This document shows positions 14,552-21,399 of a stretch of 43,038 nucleotides of DNA, piece after piece. The translations under genes were made by a program, and so were the position numbers. Each line of letters starts with the position of its first letter. Position 1 is the first letter of the stretch. Location of the stretch: contig JAFSJJ010000028.1 in NCBI GenBank assembly GCA_017439345.1, positions 1 to 43,038 of the forward strand, read 5' to 3'. The stretch is from Synergistaceae bacterium (lineage in GTDB: Bacteria > Synergistota > Synergistia > Synergistales > Aminobacteriaceae). The notes beneath the pieces are model-generated. The model was given only the letters and a program-made list of their open reading frames with translations. It was not told the DNA's origin and did not search any database.

Positions 14552-14965
14552 ATGGATATTAACGAATTCGTATCACTTGAAGAGGCCGCGAAAATTTCAG
14601 GCTATCAGAAATGGCATGTCGGCTATTTATGCCGAGAAGGAAAACTCGCAGGAGTTCTTAAGGTCGGAAACAGCTGGCTAATTCCCCGCGCATCAATCGA
14701 AAATTACAAGCCCGGACCTCAAGGCTTCGCAGCAATTTGGAAACGAAAACGCGAGGCTCAAGAACAGCAGGATTTACAGGAATTGCAGGAAGCTGAATCA
14801 GAAAATTTTGACGAGATTGACATGACCGACAAAAACGCTGTCGAGGCTGAAAAAGAGAGATTATGCAAAGAATTAATGCTCATGGAGGAGAAAAATTTAG
14901 AGATACTCCGAAAAATTGATTTAATACGCAAGAAATTATTACGTCTTCATAAAGCAAGTCACTAG
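14552..14965 (+). CDS. HTH (excisionase/MerR-like) DNA-binding protein with coiled-coil tail
   Basis: 137 residues. The N-terminal 55 residues match the HTH_17/excisionase fold: a helix-turn-helix in SLEEAAKISGYQKWHVGYLC and a wing reading GKLAGVLKVGNSWLIPRA. The rest is a highly charged helix, probably a coiled coil for oligomerisation. ATG 14552 is chosen because an AAGGAGG site is nearby (though 13 bases away) and an extended -10 promoter lies at 14503. It is the only plus-strand gene besides the integrase and is divergent from the paralog units, so it is a candidate excisionase or regulator of the 43-bp elements. Either role is inference. Confidence 0.75.
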   Translation: MDINEFVSLEEAAKISGYQKWHVGYLCREGKLAGVLKVGNSWLIPRASIENYKPGPQGFAAIWKRKREAQEQQDLQELQEAESENFDEIDMTDKNAVEAEKERLCKELMLMEEKNLEILRKIDLIRKKLLRLHKASH

Positions 14966-15010
14966 ATAAAAACAGCACAGGCCAAGACTAATAATAATCC
15001 CGGTCTGTGC
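14966..15010 (-). terminator. Terminator at the end of the late operon
   Basis: GCACAGGCC (14975-14983) pairs with GGTCTGTGC (15002-15010), nine pairs with one G-U. The minus strand continues TGTTTTTATC. It marks the end of the long structural and lysis operon and also faces the HTH gene from the other side. Confidence 0.7.
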
Positions 15011-15044
15011 ATTCTTCGAGAGAAAAATTTTATTGACAGAGGCG

Positions 15045-15308
15045 TTACTTATAGGCCTTGAGATAATACGTGTTCTCAAAGCAGTCCGTTGTCTTGAGTC
15101 TCACATATTCAGGTGTCTCACGGTCGAGCGTAAATCTGCTGAATAATTTTAGCTTGTTCAATTTCGCTGTCAGCTCCGAACCTGATTCGCTGTCTTCGAT
15201 AACGTCCTGAATTTCCATCACACTGCAGTTATAGCGCAAGAATAATATCGTTAAATCTTCCTTGCTGCCGTTCTCTGAAAATAGCTCCGGATTCTTCATG
15301 ATTAACAC
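15045..15308 (-). CDS. Small protein at the end of the lysis region, unknown
   Basis: About 84-87 residues, mixed alpha/beta with no signal peptide, membrane segment or known motif. GTG 15308 and ATG 15299 are both possible starts; GGGGAG is very close to GTG and eleven bases from ATG, so ATG is preferred for spacing. It lies 30 bases downstream of the holin and is the last gene before the late-operon terminator. Position suggests a late or lysis-associated product, but no function can be assigned. Confidence 0.6.
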   Translation of the reverse strand: MLIMKNPELFSENGSKEDLTILFLRYNCSVMEIQDVIEDSESGSELTAKLNKLKLFSRFTLDRETPEYVRLKTTDCFENTYYLKAYK

Positions 15309-15337
15309 ACTCCCCTAATTTTAGTCAGTGTGTATGT

Positions 15338-15799
15338 TCACTCTGAATCGCCCTGATTTGATGAGCTGTTCTCCTGATTTTCACTCTCTGAATTCGTATC
15401 ATGATCCAGAGTCTTTTTTGCAAACGCTAAGAATTTTCCCCGCAGAAATTTCGGAATAGGAACACCTAGAACGTCAGAATTCTCGATTATGGAAATGCCC
15501 TCGTTGCCGATGTAGAACAGACAAACAGCCGTCCTCATAGCGTCCGAGTTGCCTAGAATATGCTGGTCTATTATATGCGCAATTCCTACAAGCAGAAACA
15601 TTACAACTTTGCGCTTAATCCCTTCAAAGCCTGCGTTACTCGAAATTTTGCCTAATTTCCCGGCTGCACAGACTCCTGTAATCTGATCAACAACAGCAAA
15701 CGCGATCAAGACTTTTATAAATCCGTCCAAGCCTCCGAAAAACCAGCCCATAAGACCGACTGACCCCGCTATAATGAATTCGTGAATCTGGTCATTCAT
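15338..15799 (-). CDS. Phage holin (holin_4 / toxin-secretion type)
   Basis: 153-residue membrane protein with hydrophobic segments at about residues 8-25, 30-48 and 68-82 and a charged, Ser/Asn/Glu-rich C-terminus. The DQITGVCAAGKLGKISSNAGFEGIKRK segment (cut here: DQITGV, SNAGFEGIKRK) is the family hallmark. It forms membrane lesions that release the endolysin at the end of the lytic cycle. ATG 15799 has GAGGTGA seven bases upstream; a TTG six bases earlier is less likely. It lies 17 bases after the endolysin gene, so both belong to one lysis cassette. Confidence 0.85.
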   Translation of the reverse strand: MNDQIHEFIIAGSVGLMGWFFGGLDGFIKVLIAFAVVDQITGVCAAGKLGKISSNAGFEGIKRKVVMFLLVGIAHIIDQHILGNSDAMRTAVCLFYIGNEGISIIENSDVLGVPIPKFLRGKFLAFAKKTLDHDTNSESENQENSSSNQGDSE

Positions 15800-15815
15800 G
15801 TACAAATCACCTCAC

Positions 15816-16199
15816 TCATGGACGCACCTCAAAGAAAATATTTCGAGTCTTCCCGCAATCGATGTGAACAAAATCTTTCTTGATGTAATAAATTATGTAT
15901 TGAAGCTCCGGAAGTTTCCCGCGCGCTTTTAAATCTGCAATGACAGAAAACAGCCTGCCTCCTCCGATTGAACTCGACAAATCAGCCGCAAGCCCCTTAG
16001 TGTGATAACTGCCCTTAGTGCCTCCGACTGCAAGATTATATTTCTCGCACCTGCAGCCCGAATTAACGTGAACAGGAACTCCGACAGCCTTGCGAATAAT
16101 CTGCGCAATGTTCATAACTCTTTGATCAATAATATTAGTTCCGCACCCGCAATGACATGTAAATTCACTCACTTTGAAATTTTGTGTATCCTGAGCCAT
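15816..16199 (-). CDS. Endolysin, M15-family peptidase
   Basis: 127-residue zinc peptidase that cleaves peptidoglycan stem peptides. Zinc ligands are visible as H66 and D73 in GSYHTKGLAADL and H112 in VHID, and the family start FTCHCGCG and HVNSGCRC are present. There is no signal peptide, so it depends on the downstream holin for release. ATG 16199 has GGGGAGA ten bases upstream. It follows a terminator after the XkdX gene, so part of its transcription may be read-through or from a local promoter that I do not see. Confidence 0.9.
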   Translation of the reverse strand: MAQDTQNFKVSEFTCHCGCGTNIIDQRVMNIAQIIRKAVGVPVHVNSGCRCEKYNLAVGGTKGSYHTKGLAADLSSSIGGGRLFSVIADLKARGKLPELQYIIYYIKKDFVHIDCGKTRNIFFEVRP

Positions 16200-16220
16200 T
16201 TTTGAATCAATCTCCCCTCA

Positions 16221-16252
16221 TAAAATAAAACAGGGAATCTTGCGACTCCCTG
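16221..16252 (-). terminator. Hairpin terminator between XkdX and endolysin
   Basis: CAGGGA (16231-16236) pairs with TCCCTG (16247-16252); the minus strand then reads TTTTATTTTA. It separates the tail/DGR genes from the lysis genes. Confidence 0.65.
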
Positions 16253-16284
16253 CGAAAAAAATTTATTTGCTGCTGATGTGTTTA

Positions 16285-16419
16285 TTAATAATTCTTGCCG
16301 GTTATCTGCCTGAATTCGTCCGCCGTAATCCAAGCCTTAGCTACTGCGTTGCGCAATTTCGTCTCGCTCCAAACTCCGAGATTGTAAAAATTTTTTACCT
16401 GCTCAAATTTCGCGCTCAT
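16285..16419 (-). CDS. XkdX-family small phage protein
   Basis: 44 residues in a frame too short for most gene finders. It reads MSAKFEQVKNFYNLGVWS, then an AWITADEFRQITGKNY ending. This is the XkdX pattern (a WIT.EE/DE(Y/F)..ITG ending) seen in many phages and PBSX-like elements just before the lysis genes and after the tail fibres. AGGAGTGA lies eight bases before the ATG. The function of XkdX proteins is not established; a late tail or virion-associated role is presumed from position. Confidence 0.8.
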   Translation of the reverse strand: MSAKFEQVKNFYNLGVWSETKLRNAVAKAWITADEFRQITGKNY

Positions 16420-16431
16420 GAAAAATCACTC

Positions 16432-16758
16432 CTATTCTAAATCAATGCCCGTCATCATGGATAAATACGCGATGTCCGACTGAGTCTTTGCCTCTTTAAG
16501 CTCAGAGTCAGGAATATCACGCAAGACAAACCAGTACTCCGAACCTTCCCGCGTAATCTGCACAAGTTCCATGTGTTCGTGCCTGCCCGTTAATCCTGCA
16601 TCGTCCGCGCCTGTTCCTGTGATTGTTACTCCCGACAATTTACCTGCAAACATTTCAGGTCTTATCTCACTGCCCGAAATGAAATTATTTCCATTTAATC
16701 CGAGTCCGCTGATTTGTGTTCCATCAGCCAGCGTAATCGTGAATGTCCCTTTCGCCAT
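16432..16758 (-). CDS. Small beta-rich tail-associated protein
   Basis: 108 residues opening with TFTITLADGTQISGLGLNG, a beta-strand-rich stretch resembling small proteins that accompany phage tail fibres near XkdX. The C-terminal third is more charged. Its ATG lies inside the reverse transcriptase gene: the two frames overlap by 64 bases, unusually long for this compact genome. The XkdX start lies 13 bases past the stop. No catalytic residues are visible. It may be a fibre-associated protein placed at the end of the tail module, with the DGR inserted upstream. Confidence 0.7.
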   Translation of the reverse strand: MAKGTFTITLADGTQISGLGLNGNNFISGSEIRPEMFAGKLSGVTITGTGADDAGLTGRHEHMELVQITREGSEYWFVLRDIPDSELKEAKTQSDIAYLSMMTGIDLE

Positions 16759-18002
16759 TCAGGTATCCTCCCAAATAAATTTTTATATAATTCGGTCATG
16801 TTGTAAATCTGCTGTCTCGACATGCGCTTAAAATTTCCGCCGATCCAGCTCTTAAAAATATTCTCTATCTCGCCGTATGTTATTTTGCCTGCGTCAAGAA
16901 GCCGCTTGTATGCCTTCAATTTCCTGCGTTCACGGGTTACGCTCTTGGGATTTATTTTGCAAATTACACGCCCCGTTTCAGTCAAACTGTAACCGTTCTG
17001 CAAATGTCGATAGAAGCCCGAAAGTTTTACAATTCGTGTCTTGCGTTCGTTGATTATCAGCCCGAATTCTTTAGCTATGACTCTCAGACCGTCAAGCAGT
17101 TCCCGCAAAGTTTCTTTGTCTCCGGCTATGGCGTAAAAGTCGTCAGTGTATCTGCCGTAACCTTTTATGCTTTTTACGATTTTCGCAAAATTATCAAGCC
17201 TGTACGGATAAATTAACCCTATGCTCTGTGAGTTCTGGTTGCCGATGTCCACGCCCTTATCTAGGAATTTCTCCCCTGTCAGAGTCACGGGATCAGCATT
17301 CATGTTCAGCATTTGGTCAACTTTACCGGTTCGGAATGCCTGTATTTCTTCGTCACTGAATCTGCTCACATCGACTCTAAAAGTCTTGAACATTTCAGCA
17401 AGCAGCCAGAGTGTATATTTAAGTTCTTCGGGGTTATCAAGTGAACGAGTCAAGAATTGCTCCAAAACTCCGTAGCATTTATCGTGGGGGATATTCGCAT
17501 AATAACCTGAGAAATCACCTAGCAAAATATAACCTTCGTTGTTGCCGTGTTCCATGAAATATTTATGCAGGTGAGCTTCAAATCGTTTTCTGTGAAATGA
17601 TACGCCCTTCCCCTTCTGTGAGGCTCCGTTGTCGTAAATAAGATATTTGCTCAATGACGGAGTCAATATTTCATCGCTGATTATGTGATTTATAGTTTTG
17701 TCGGCCATTGTATTGCTCGTGATATATCGAGGCTTCCCGCGTTCACGAATAAGAAATTTACTTCCAGCTTCAGGCGTGTACGTGCCTTCCCGCAGGTTTT
17801 TCTGAATCATTGCCGTATAAAGCAGGTGATTCATCTCAAAAAGGTGTGTCGAATACTTGAACGAACTGCCCTTCATTGCTTTAGTTCCGGCATCATAAAT
17901 TACATTGGCATCAAGAAAAATATTATCTTCCATAGTGTTTAGTGCGTTAAAAAACCGCTCTGCAGGTGTAGCAGTCGTAACTGACACCGTAGCGGTTCGC
18001 AT
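16695..18002 (-). CDS. DGR-type reverse transcriptase
   Basis: 435 residues. It copies template-repeat RNA into adenine-mutated cDNA that replaces part of the target gene. RT motifs are visible: LLGDFSGYYANIPH with the first catalytic Asp (D163), the DGR hallmark GxxxSQ as GNQNSQ (254-259) where group II intron enzymes carry a different motif, and the YTDD box (285-288) with the paired aspartates. There is no maturase or endonuclease domain, as expected for a DGR enzyme. The first ATG is 18002 with a poor ribosome site; ATG 17933 is also possible. The template repeat ends 78 bases upstream, and the 3' end overlaps the next gene by 64 bases. Confidence 0.93.
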   Translation of the reverse strand: MRTATVSVTTATPAERFFNALNTMEDNIFLDANVIYDAGTKAMKGSSFKYSTHLFEMNHLLYTAMIQKNLREGTYTPEAGSKFLIRERGKPRYITSNTMADKTINHIISDEILTPSLSKYLIYDNGASQKGKGVSFHRKRFEAHLHKYFMEHGNNEGYILLGDFSGYYANIPHDKCYGVLEQFLTRSLDNPEELKYTLWLLAEMFKTFRVDVSRFSDEEIQAFRTGKVDQMLNMNADPVTLTGEKFLDKGVDIGNQNSQSIGLIYPYRLDNFAKIVKSIKGYGRYTDDFYAIAGDKETLRELLDGLRVIAKEFGLIINERKTRIVKLSGFYRHLQNGYSLTETGRVICKINPKSVTRERRKLKAYKRLLDAGKITYGEIENIFKSWIGGNFKRMSRQQIYNMTELYKNLFGRIPEWRKGHSRLRWLMEHKSADSD

Positions 18003-18079
18003 TTATCAGGTTTGACCCTGAAAGGACAGCCCTTCCTTTCCCATTTACACGCGCGGGAACTTGCCCAATTTTGCGTGTC

Positions 18080-18170
18080 TGTGAAATCGGGGCGAACGCC
18101 AATCGCAGAATTAGAAGCATTATTGTAGTTCGCATTACCATTATTGTTGACATTGGCGAAACACGCACCT
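18080..18170 (-). repeat. DGR template repeat (TR)
   Basis: A 91-base invariant donor copy between the Avd-like and reverse transcriptase genes. It is 784 bases from the variable repeat and aligns to it without gaps. By hand count only four of 91 positions differ, at 18087, 18123, 18141 and 18145, and all four are adenines on the minus strand of TR. Read in the frame of the target it contains nine AAT/AAC codons. These can mutate to many residues without making stop codons, as is typical for TRs. The 24 minus-strand adenines are the substrate positions. Confidence 0.95.
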
Positions 18171-18194
18171 CCAAGAACTGCCCTTAATTTTGCA

Positions 18195-18656
18195 TTACTT
18201 CTTTATGTTCTTAAGGAAACGGTTATCAGACTGTCTAAGAGATTTTATCATATCAAAGACTTCTTGTGCTTCAAGTACTATATTCATGAATTTATTCTTA
18301 TCAGCGGGCAATGTCTCGGCTATGTACTGCAATTCGTCCTGTAACTTATTGCAAGATACGAGGGCGCGATCCATTTCAAGCCTGCGTTCCTCAAATTCAT
18401 TCATGTATGTCGGCCAGATTGTATTTGCTGCTCTTAGATGTTCCGTTATCCCCTGACAAAAATCTGCTACTCTGTCCCGTTCACGCATAATAAACCATGA
18501 GGAAAAATTATCTTCCACCTCACGAATTATTTTGCCCCTCTCTTCGCTCTCGTCTGCATCCTTGATGTAAGCTGTCATTTTCTTAATGTGCGCATCAAGT
18601 TTTTTCTGACTGTAGCCAAATGTCGCCATAAGTTCAGCCATAATTTTTCTGCGCAA
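18195..18656 (-). CDS. Avd-like DGR accessory protein
   Basis: 153 residues, predicted almost fully helical, ending in a basic stretch SLRQSDNRFLKNIKK. It lies between the target gene and the template repeat, exactly where avd sits in BPP-1. Avd is a pentameric four-helix-bundle protein that binds the reverse transcriptase and TR RNA. It is longer than usual Avd proteins (about 125 residues), and I recognise it mainly by position, helical character and charge. The listed start is TTG 18656. The frame stays open upstream to a CTG at 18722-18720 nine bases after a strong GGGGAGG, which would give 175 residues, so the true start is uncertain. Confidence 0.65.
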   Translation of the reverse strand: MRRKIMAELMATFGYSQKKLDAHIKKMTAYIKDADESEERGKIIREVEDNFSSWFIMRERDRVADFCQGITEHLRAANTIWPTYMNEFEERRLEMDRALVSCNKLQDELQYIAETLPADKNKFMNIVLEAQEVFDMIKSLRQSDNRFLKNIKK

Positions 18657-18760
18657 GGCATAAGCACGATGCAGGGCTTCAAGTTTTGATTCAGAGCGTT
18701 TACTTTTCGGTATGTTCGACAGAGTAAATAACCTCCCCTAAATTTGCGATTCAAAATCGA

Positions 18761-18776
18761 CTGCCGCAAGCGGCAG
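18761..18776. other. Perfect short hairpin between target and Avd-like gene
   Basis: CTGCCGC (18761-18767) pairs with GCGGCAG (18770-18776). It lacks a T-run and lies 45 bases from the larger hairpin at 18821. It may shape the RNA upstream of the Avd-like ribosome site. Confidence 0.5.
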
Positions 18777-18820
18777 GTATGCGAAAAACATAAAACCCTT
18801 TTTCTTGCCTGTCAACCGTC

Positions 18821-18847
18821 ATCTAACAGGGACAAGCCCTGTTAGAT
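18821..18847 (-). promoter_or_regulatory. Hairpin downstream of VR, candidate DGR target-recognition element
   Basis: ATCTAACAGGG (18821-18831) and CCCTGTTAGAT (18837-18847) form a perfect 11-base-pair stem with a five-base loop. It starts seven bases after the stop of the target gene and 16 bases beyond the end of VR. In BPP-1, a hairpin just downstream of VR is required for efficient retrohoming. The minus strand has no T-run after the stem, so it is a poor terminator and a good candidate for that role. Confidence 0.7.
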
Positions 18848-18854
18848 TTACTGA

Positions 18855-19820
18855 TTAGTAGATTGTGAAAGCGGGGCGAACGCCAATCGCAGAATTAGAA
18901 GCATTACTGTAGTTCGCATTACCAATATAGTTGACATTGGCGAAACACGCACCTGATACTACGTCCCGCAGCCAATACGGTACTCGGCAGCAAATAATGT
19001 CCGGTCTCAATCTGAATAACGCAAGCTGACTCTTCGCTACCGTGTATAAATTCGGAATTGTGCTACCATTACATGCCGTTCCGAGCACTTTACCTCCATA
19101 GACCATTTGCTCCGTCATTAATTCTACTGTGCTGTCATACCACGCTCCTGCACTCGGATAGCCGCTTGTAACTGCATTCTGTAAATATTCCCTGTGCTTC
19201 AAGATATGATCTGAGCCGAAAGCATTATTGATTATTGTCTTCGCATTGTTCAAGCCCGATTTGTACATGACGCTTCCGACATAGCCGCCTGTCGTTATAT
19301 CTGTCGCATTCATAACCTGAAGATAGAACGTTGTATCAGGAACTACGACTACATGATGTGTTACGCACTCCGTATCACCGGAACGATAGAAATAATCAAA
19401 ATCTGCGATCCTGAAAATATACGTATTGCTGTTTATCGTTATCTCCCAGTAATCGCCAACCCATAAATCATCGAACGTACCGGCTCGAATTGCTGCACTC
19501 TGTTCGGCTGTAAGTGCTGTGCCTAACTTCTTGCCCCTGTACAGCGAATTATGAAGTCCTGCCCCGCTGGCCTCACGCAACGGCTTTGTGAAATCTAATA
19601 TTTCATTCAGAGCTGCAACGAGATTCGCTTTATTCGTTGTGTCAAGATTACCAAGCGTCCCGATATTGCCTGCAAGTTCGTTGATTGCCGAGACAAGATT
19701 TAATTTATTCGTTGTGTCAAGATTCGCAAGGCTGCCCTGTATGTTTTCTACGTTATTGTTGTGTCTGAGAAGTTCTGTTAATATCGACTGCCCTGTCGAA
19801 TCCATTAATAATTTACCCAT
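18855..19820 (-). CDS. DGR target: tail fibre/adhesin with C-terminal variable lectin-like domain
   Basis: 321 residues. The N-terminal part has two copies of a fibre repeat (NLDTTNK.NLV.A.NE) near residues 33 and 58, and the C-terminal 230 residues look like a C-type-lectin/formylglycine-enzyme-type domain ending GVRPAFTIY. The last 32 residues are encoded by the variable repeat. Compared with the template, residues 298 (N to Y), 299 (N to I), 305 (N to S) and 317 (D to A) are changed. It is presumably displayed at the tail tip for receptor binding. It starts with ATG 19820 after GGAGGAAG, overlapping the previous gene by eight bases. Confidence 0.9.
   Translation of the reverse strand: MGKLLMDSTGQSILTELLRHNNNVENIQGSLANLDTTNKLNLVSAINELAGNIGTLGNLDTTNKANLVAALNEILDFTKPLREASGAGLHNSLYRGKKLGTALTAEQSAAIRAGTFDDLWVGDYWEITINSNTYIFRIADFDYFYRSGDTECVTHHVVVVPDTTFYLQVMNATDITTGGYVGSVMYKSGLNNAKTIINNAFGSDHILKHREYLQNAVTSGYPSAGAWYDSTVELMTEQMVYGGKVLGTACNGSTIPNLYTVAKSQLALFRLRPDIICCRVPYWLRDVVSGACFANVNYIGNANYSNASNSAIGVRPAFTIY
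18864..18954 (-). repeat. DGR variable repeat (VR)
   Basis: The 3' end of the target coding sequence, 91 bases, matching the template repeat at 18080-18170 apart from four substitutions. Changes fall at codon positions 1 or 2 only: AAT to TAT, AAT to ATT, AAT to AGT and GAT to GCT. The 3' end of the pair contains the GC-rich GGCGTTCGCCCCG, which fits the position of the initiation of mutagenic homology. The 317 codon change could be mutational or could be the VR/TR polarity mismatch. Confidence 0.95.
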
Positions 19821-20058
19821 TTTCTACTTCCTCCTCCTCCGCTTCTGAGTCTTCATGCTGGGCTATGTCTCCGTCCTCATCGATGTAAAGACCTGAGGCC
19901 GCAAAGAAATCCACTAATTCCGACGCTGTAACCGCTGCTGTGAGTTCTTGAAAGGCTTCAATTGTCGCGTTGGCAAGTTCTAATATTTTCTCGTTCGTGA
20001 ATGTTTTGCTCCGTTGACTAGCTGCTTGAAGATTGTCCTTTGAGATTAAATTGCTCAA
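19813..20058 (-). CDS. Small fibre-associated protein with acidic tail
   Basis: 81 residues, starting at TTG 20058 with GAGGTGA eight bases upstream. The N-terminal half is helical; the end carries FAASGLYIDEDGDIAQ followed by a run of Glu. A closely similar segment, GIYIDDDGDLAQ, ends the separate fibre protein encoded at 20866-21399, which implies a shared short module. It overlaps the DGR target gene by eight bases and follows a strong terminator, so the target and this gene may form their own expression unit. Role unknown; a chaperone or connector for the fibre is possible. Confidence 0.7.
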   Translation of the reverse strand: MSNLISKDNLQAASQRSKTFTNEKILELANATIEAFQELTAAVTASELVDFFAASGLYIDEDGDIAQHEDSEAEEEEVENG

Positions 20059-20075
20059 TTGCAGTTCACCTCACA

Positions 20076-20104
20076 TAAAAAAAGCGAGGAGCCGCCTCCC
20101 CGCT
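20076..20104 (-). terminator. Strong terminator upstream of the DGR target operon
   Basis: AGCGAGGAG (20083-20091) pairs with CTCCCCGCT (20096-20104), nine pairs with one G-U and a four-base loop. The minus strand continues with seven T residues. It lies between the fibre gene at 20119 and the small gene at 20058. Confidence 0.8.
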
Positions 20105-20118
20105 CGTAAAACTTTAAA

Positions 20119-20790
20119 CTAGTTGCCTGATGGTGTCCCGAAGACTCCGTTCAGCATTTCCGTAACTTCTGCTGCTGTTGCAATCCCTGAGCCTGAATCC
20201 GTCAGATTTCCGTTAGCGTCAAGTCCTGCGAGATTTCCTGCCGTTGCGTTCGCGACTTTGTCCGTCTTGTCTGAAATATTAACGTGAAGTCCGTCAGCCT
20301 GTACAGTGATTGCGTTGTTGGCTATTGCTGAAACGTGGAACTCTATCTCATTGCCTGAAATTGAGAGAACCTTTGCGCTGTCCCCTGTCTTGATTGTGTA
20401 AACGTCAATGAGGGTTTCAAGATTCAGGAACGAGAAATTAAGAGTCTCTGCTCCGGCTGCTGTAGTTGTCTTGACTGCGAGGACTAATACGGGCTTGCCT
20501 TCAAGTGAAGGATTCGTTGCACCGGGATATGTCGTAGGATTAAACGCAAAATTAGGAACAAACGTTGTGCGGGCAGCGTCTAAGACCATTTCATTCGGGA
20601 AATCAACGGTGAATGCTGCTGTTCCTGTTCCGTCTGCACTCGTAAAGAAGCTGACAGTATTTCCGGCTGTTGATACGTACTTGATCGCACTTGCCGCAAC
20701 TAGGGACACTGCATCGAGCTCTGATTTTGTACGTTCGGCCAAAGACTTGAGCGCACCTAACTTGACTAAACTTGATTCGTTATAAGGCAT
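20119..20790 (-). CDS. Tail fibre-like protein
   Basis: 223 residues rich in Ala, Thr, Ser, Asn and Gly, with beta-strand patterning (VSFFTSADGTGTAAFTVDF) and a C-terminal repeat-like DANGNLTDSGSGIATAAEV segment typical of phage fibres and head fibres. No enzyme motif. AGGAGG-like GGAGG lies eight bases before the ATG. It sits between a tail-collar/fibre gene and the terminator before the DGR target. Probably a structural fibre or its baseplate adaptor; receptor specificity cannot be read from the sequence. Confidence 0.7.
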   Translation of the reverse strand: MPYNESSLVKLGALKSLAERTKSELDAVSLVAASAIKYVSTAGNTVSFFTSADGTGTAAFTVDFPNEMVLDAARTTFVPNFAFNPTTYPGATNPSLEGKPVLVLAVKTTTAAGAETLNFSFLNLETLIDVYTIKTGDSAKVLSISGNEIEFHVSAIANNAITVQADGLHVNISDKTDKVANATAGNLAGLDANGNLTDSGSGIATAAEVTEMLNGVFGTPSGN

Positions 20791-20865
20791 GATAAAACCT
20801 CCGTAAAATAAAATATTTATCTTAAAGCCTGAGAATTACTCCCCTGCATTAAGACCTGAAATTAA

Positions 20866-21399
20866 TTAATTGAAAACGTCATCGAGCATTTCCTCAACGT
20901 CATCTTCTGTAGCAATATCCTTTTCTGATTCTGAGTCCGGGTCATCGGGATTGATTATGTGTTCATCGTCCTGAGCTAAATCACCGTCATCATCGATGTA
21001 AATTCCAAGTCTCCCGAAAATTCCCTGTGTACTTGCTGATTTCTCTAAATCCTTGATTTTCTCTTCAAAGAGTTTGTCCCGATTGTTCCAGTAAGTAACT
21101 GCCTTCTTAATATCTACTGCTAACTCGGCAAGTAATACCGCTCTAGCACGGGGGATTATTGCGTATTCGAGACTTGCTGCTGTCTCGCCTGTGTATTCTT
21201 TAACCAGCGTCAAAACTCCACTGCCGGTTACTTTGTCTATTTCGTTAAACTGGCCGTTAATTATCAGAGCATCGCCCTGCTTAATTCCGCCTGTCAGCCA
21301 TTCCGTATTAGTCCCTGTTACTTTTTTAGAACCCTGAATAACTGAGATTAAGCCGGTTCTGTACCATGAATAATTCTCTGTAAAATCCATTTTTCTCAC
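20866..21399 (-). CDS. Tail fibre/spike-associated protein with GIYIDDDGD module
   Basis: About 174-177 residues. The N-terminal 70 residues are beta-rich (GLISVIQGSKKVTGTNTEW), typical of tailspike or fibre N-termini that dock on the baseplate; a charged helix follows, then an acidic tail with GIYIDDDGDLAQ. GTG 21399 and ATG 21390 are both possible starts; AGGAG is three bases from GTG and eleven from ATG, so ATG is favoured. The gene overlaps or abuts the previous stop. The shared acidic end with the 20058 protein suggests a common partner. Confidence 0.65.
   Translation of the reverse strand: MRKMDFTENYSWYRTGLISVIQGSKKVTGTNTEWLTGGIKQGDALIINGQFNEIDKVTGSGVLTLVKEYTGETAASLEYAIIPRARAVLLAELAVDIKKAVTYWNNRDKLFEEKIKDLEKSASTQGIFGRLGIYIDDDGDLAQDDEHIINPDDPDSESEKDIATEDDVEEMLDDVFN

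Noticed and set aside
17947-18174. A 75-residue minus-strand reading frame across the template repeat
   Set aside because: It is in a different frame from the target's VR and overlaps the RT start; the TR is non-coding donor sequence. No ribosome site or family pattern.
18575-18769. A 64-residue reading frame upstream of the Avd-like gene
   Set aside because: It has a good ribosome site (GGGGAGG) but no helical Avd-like pattern and many Cys/Leu in a random order. The Avd-like frame runs through the same bases and is more convincing.
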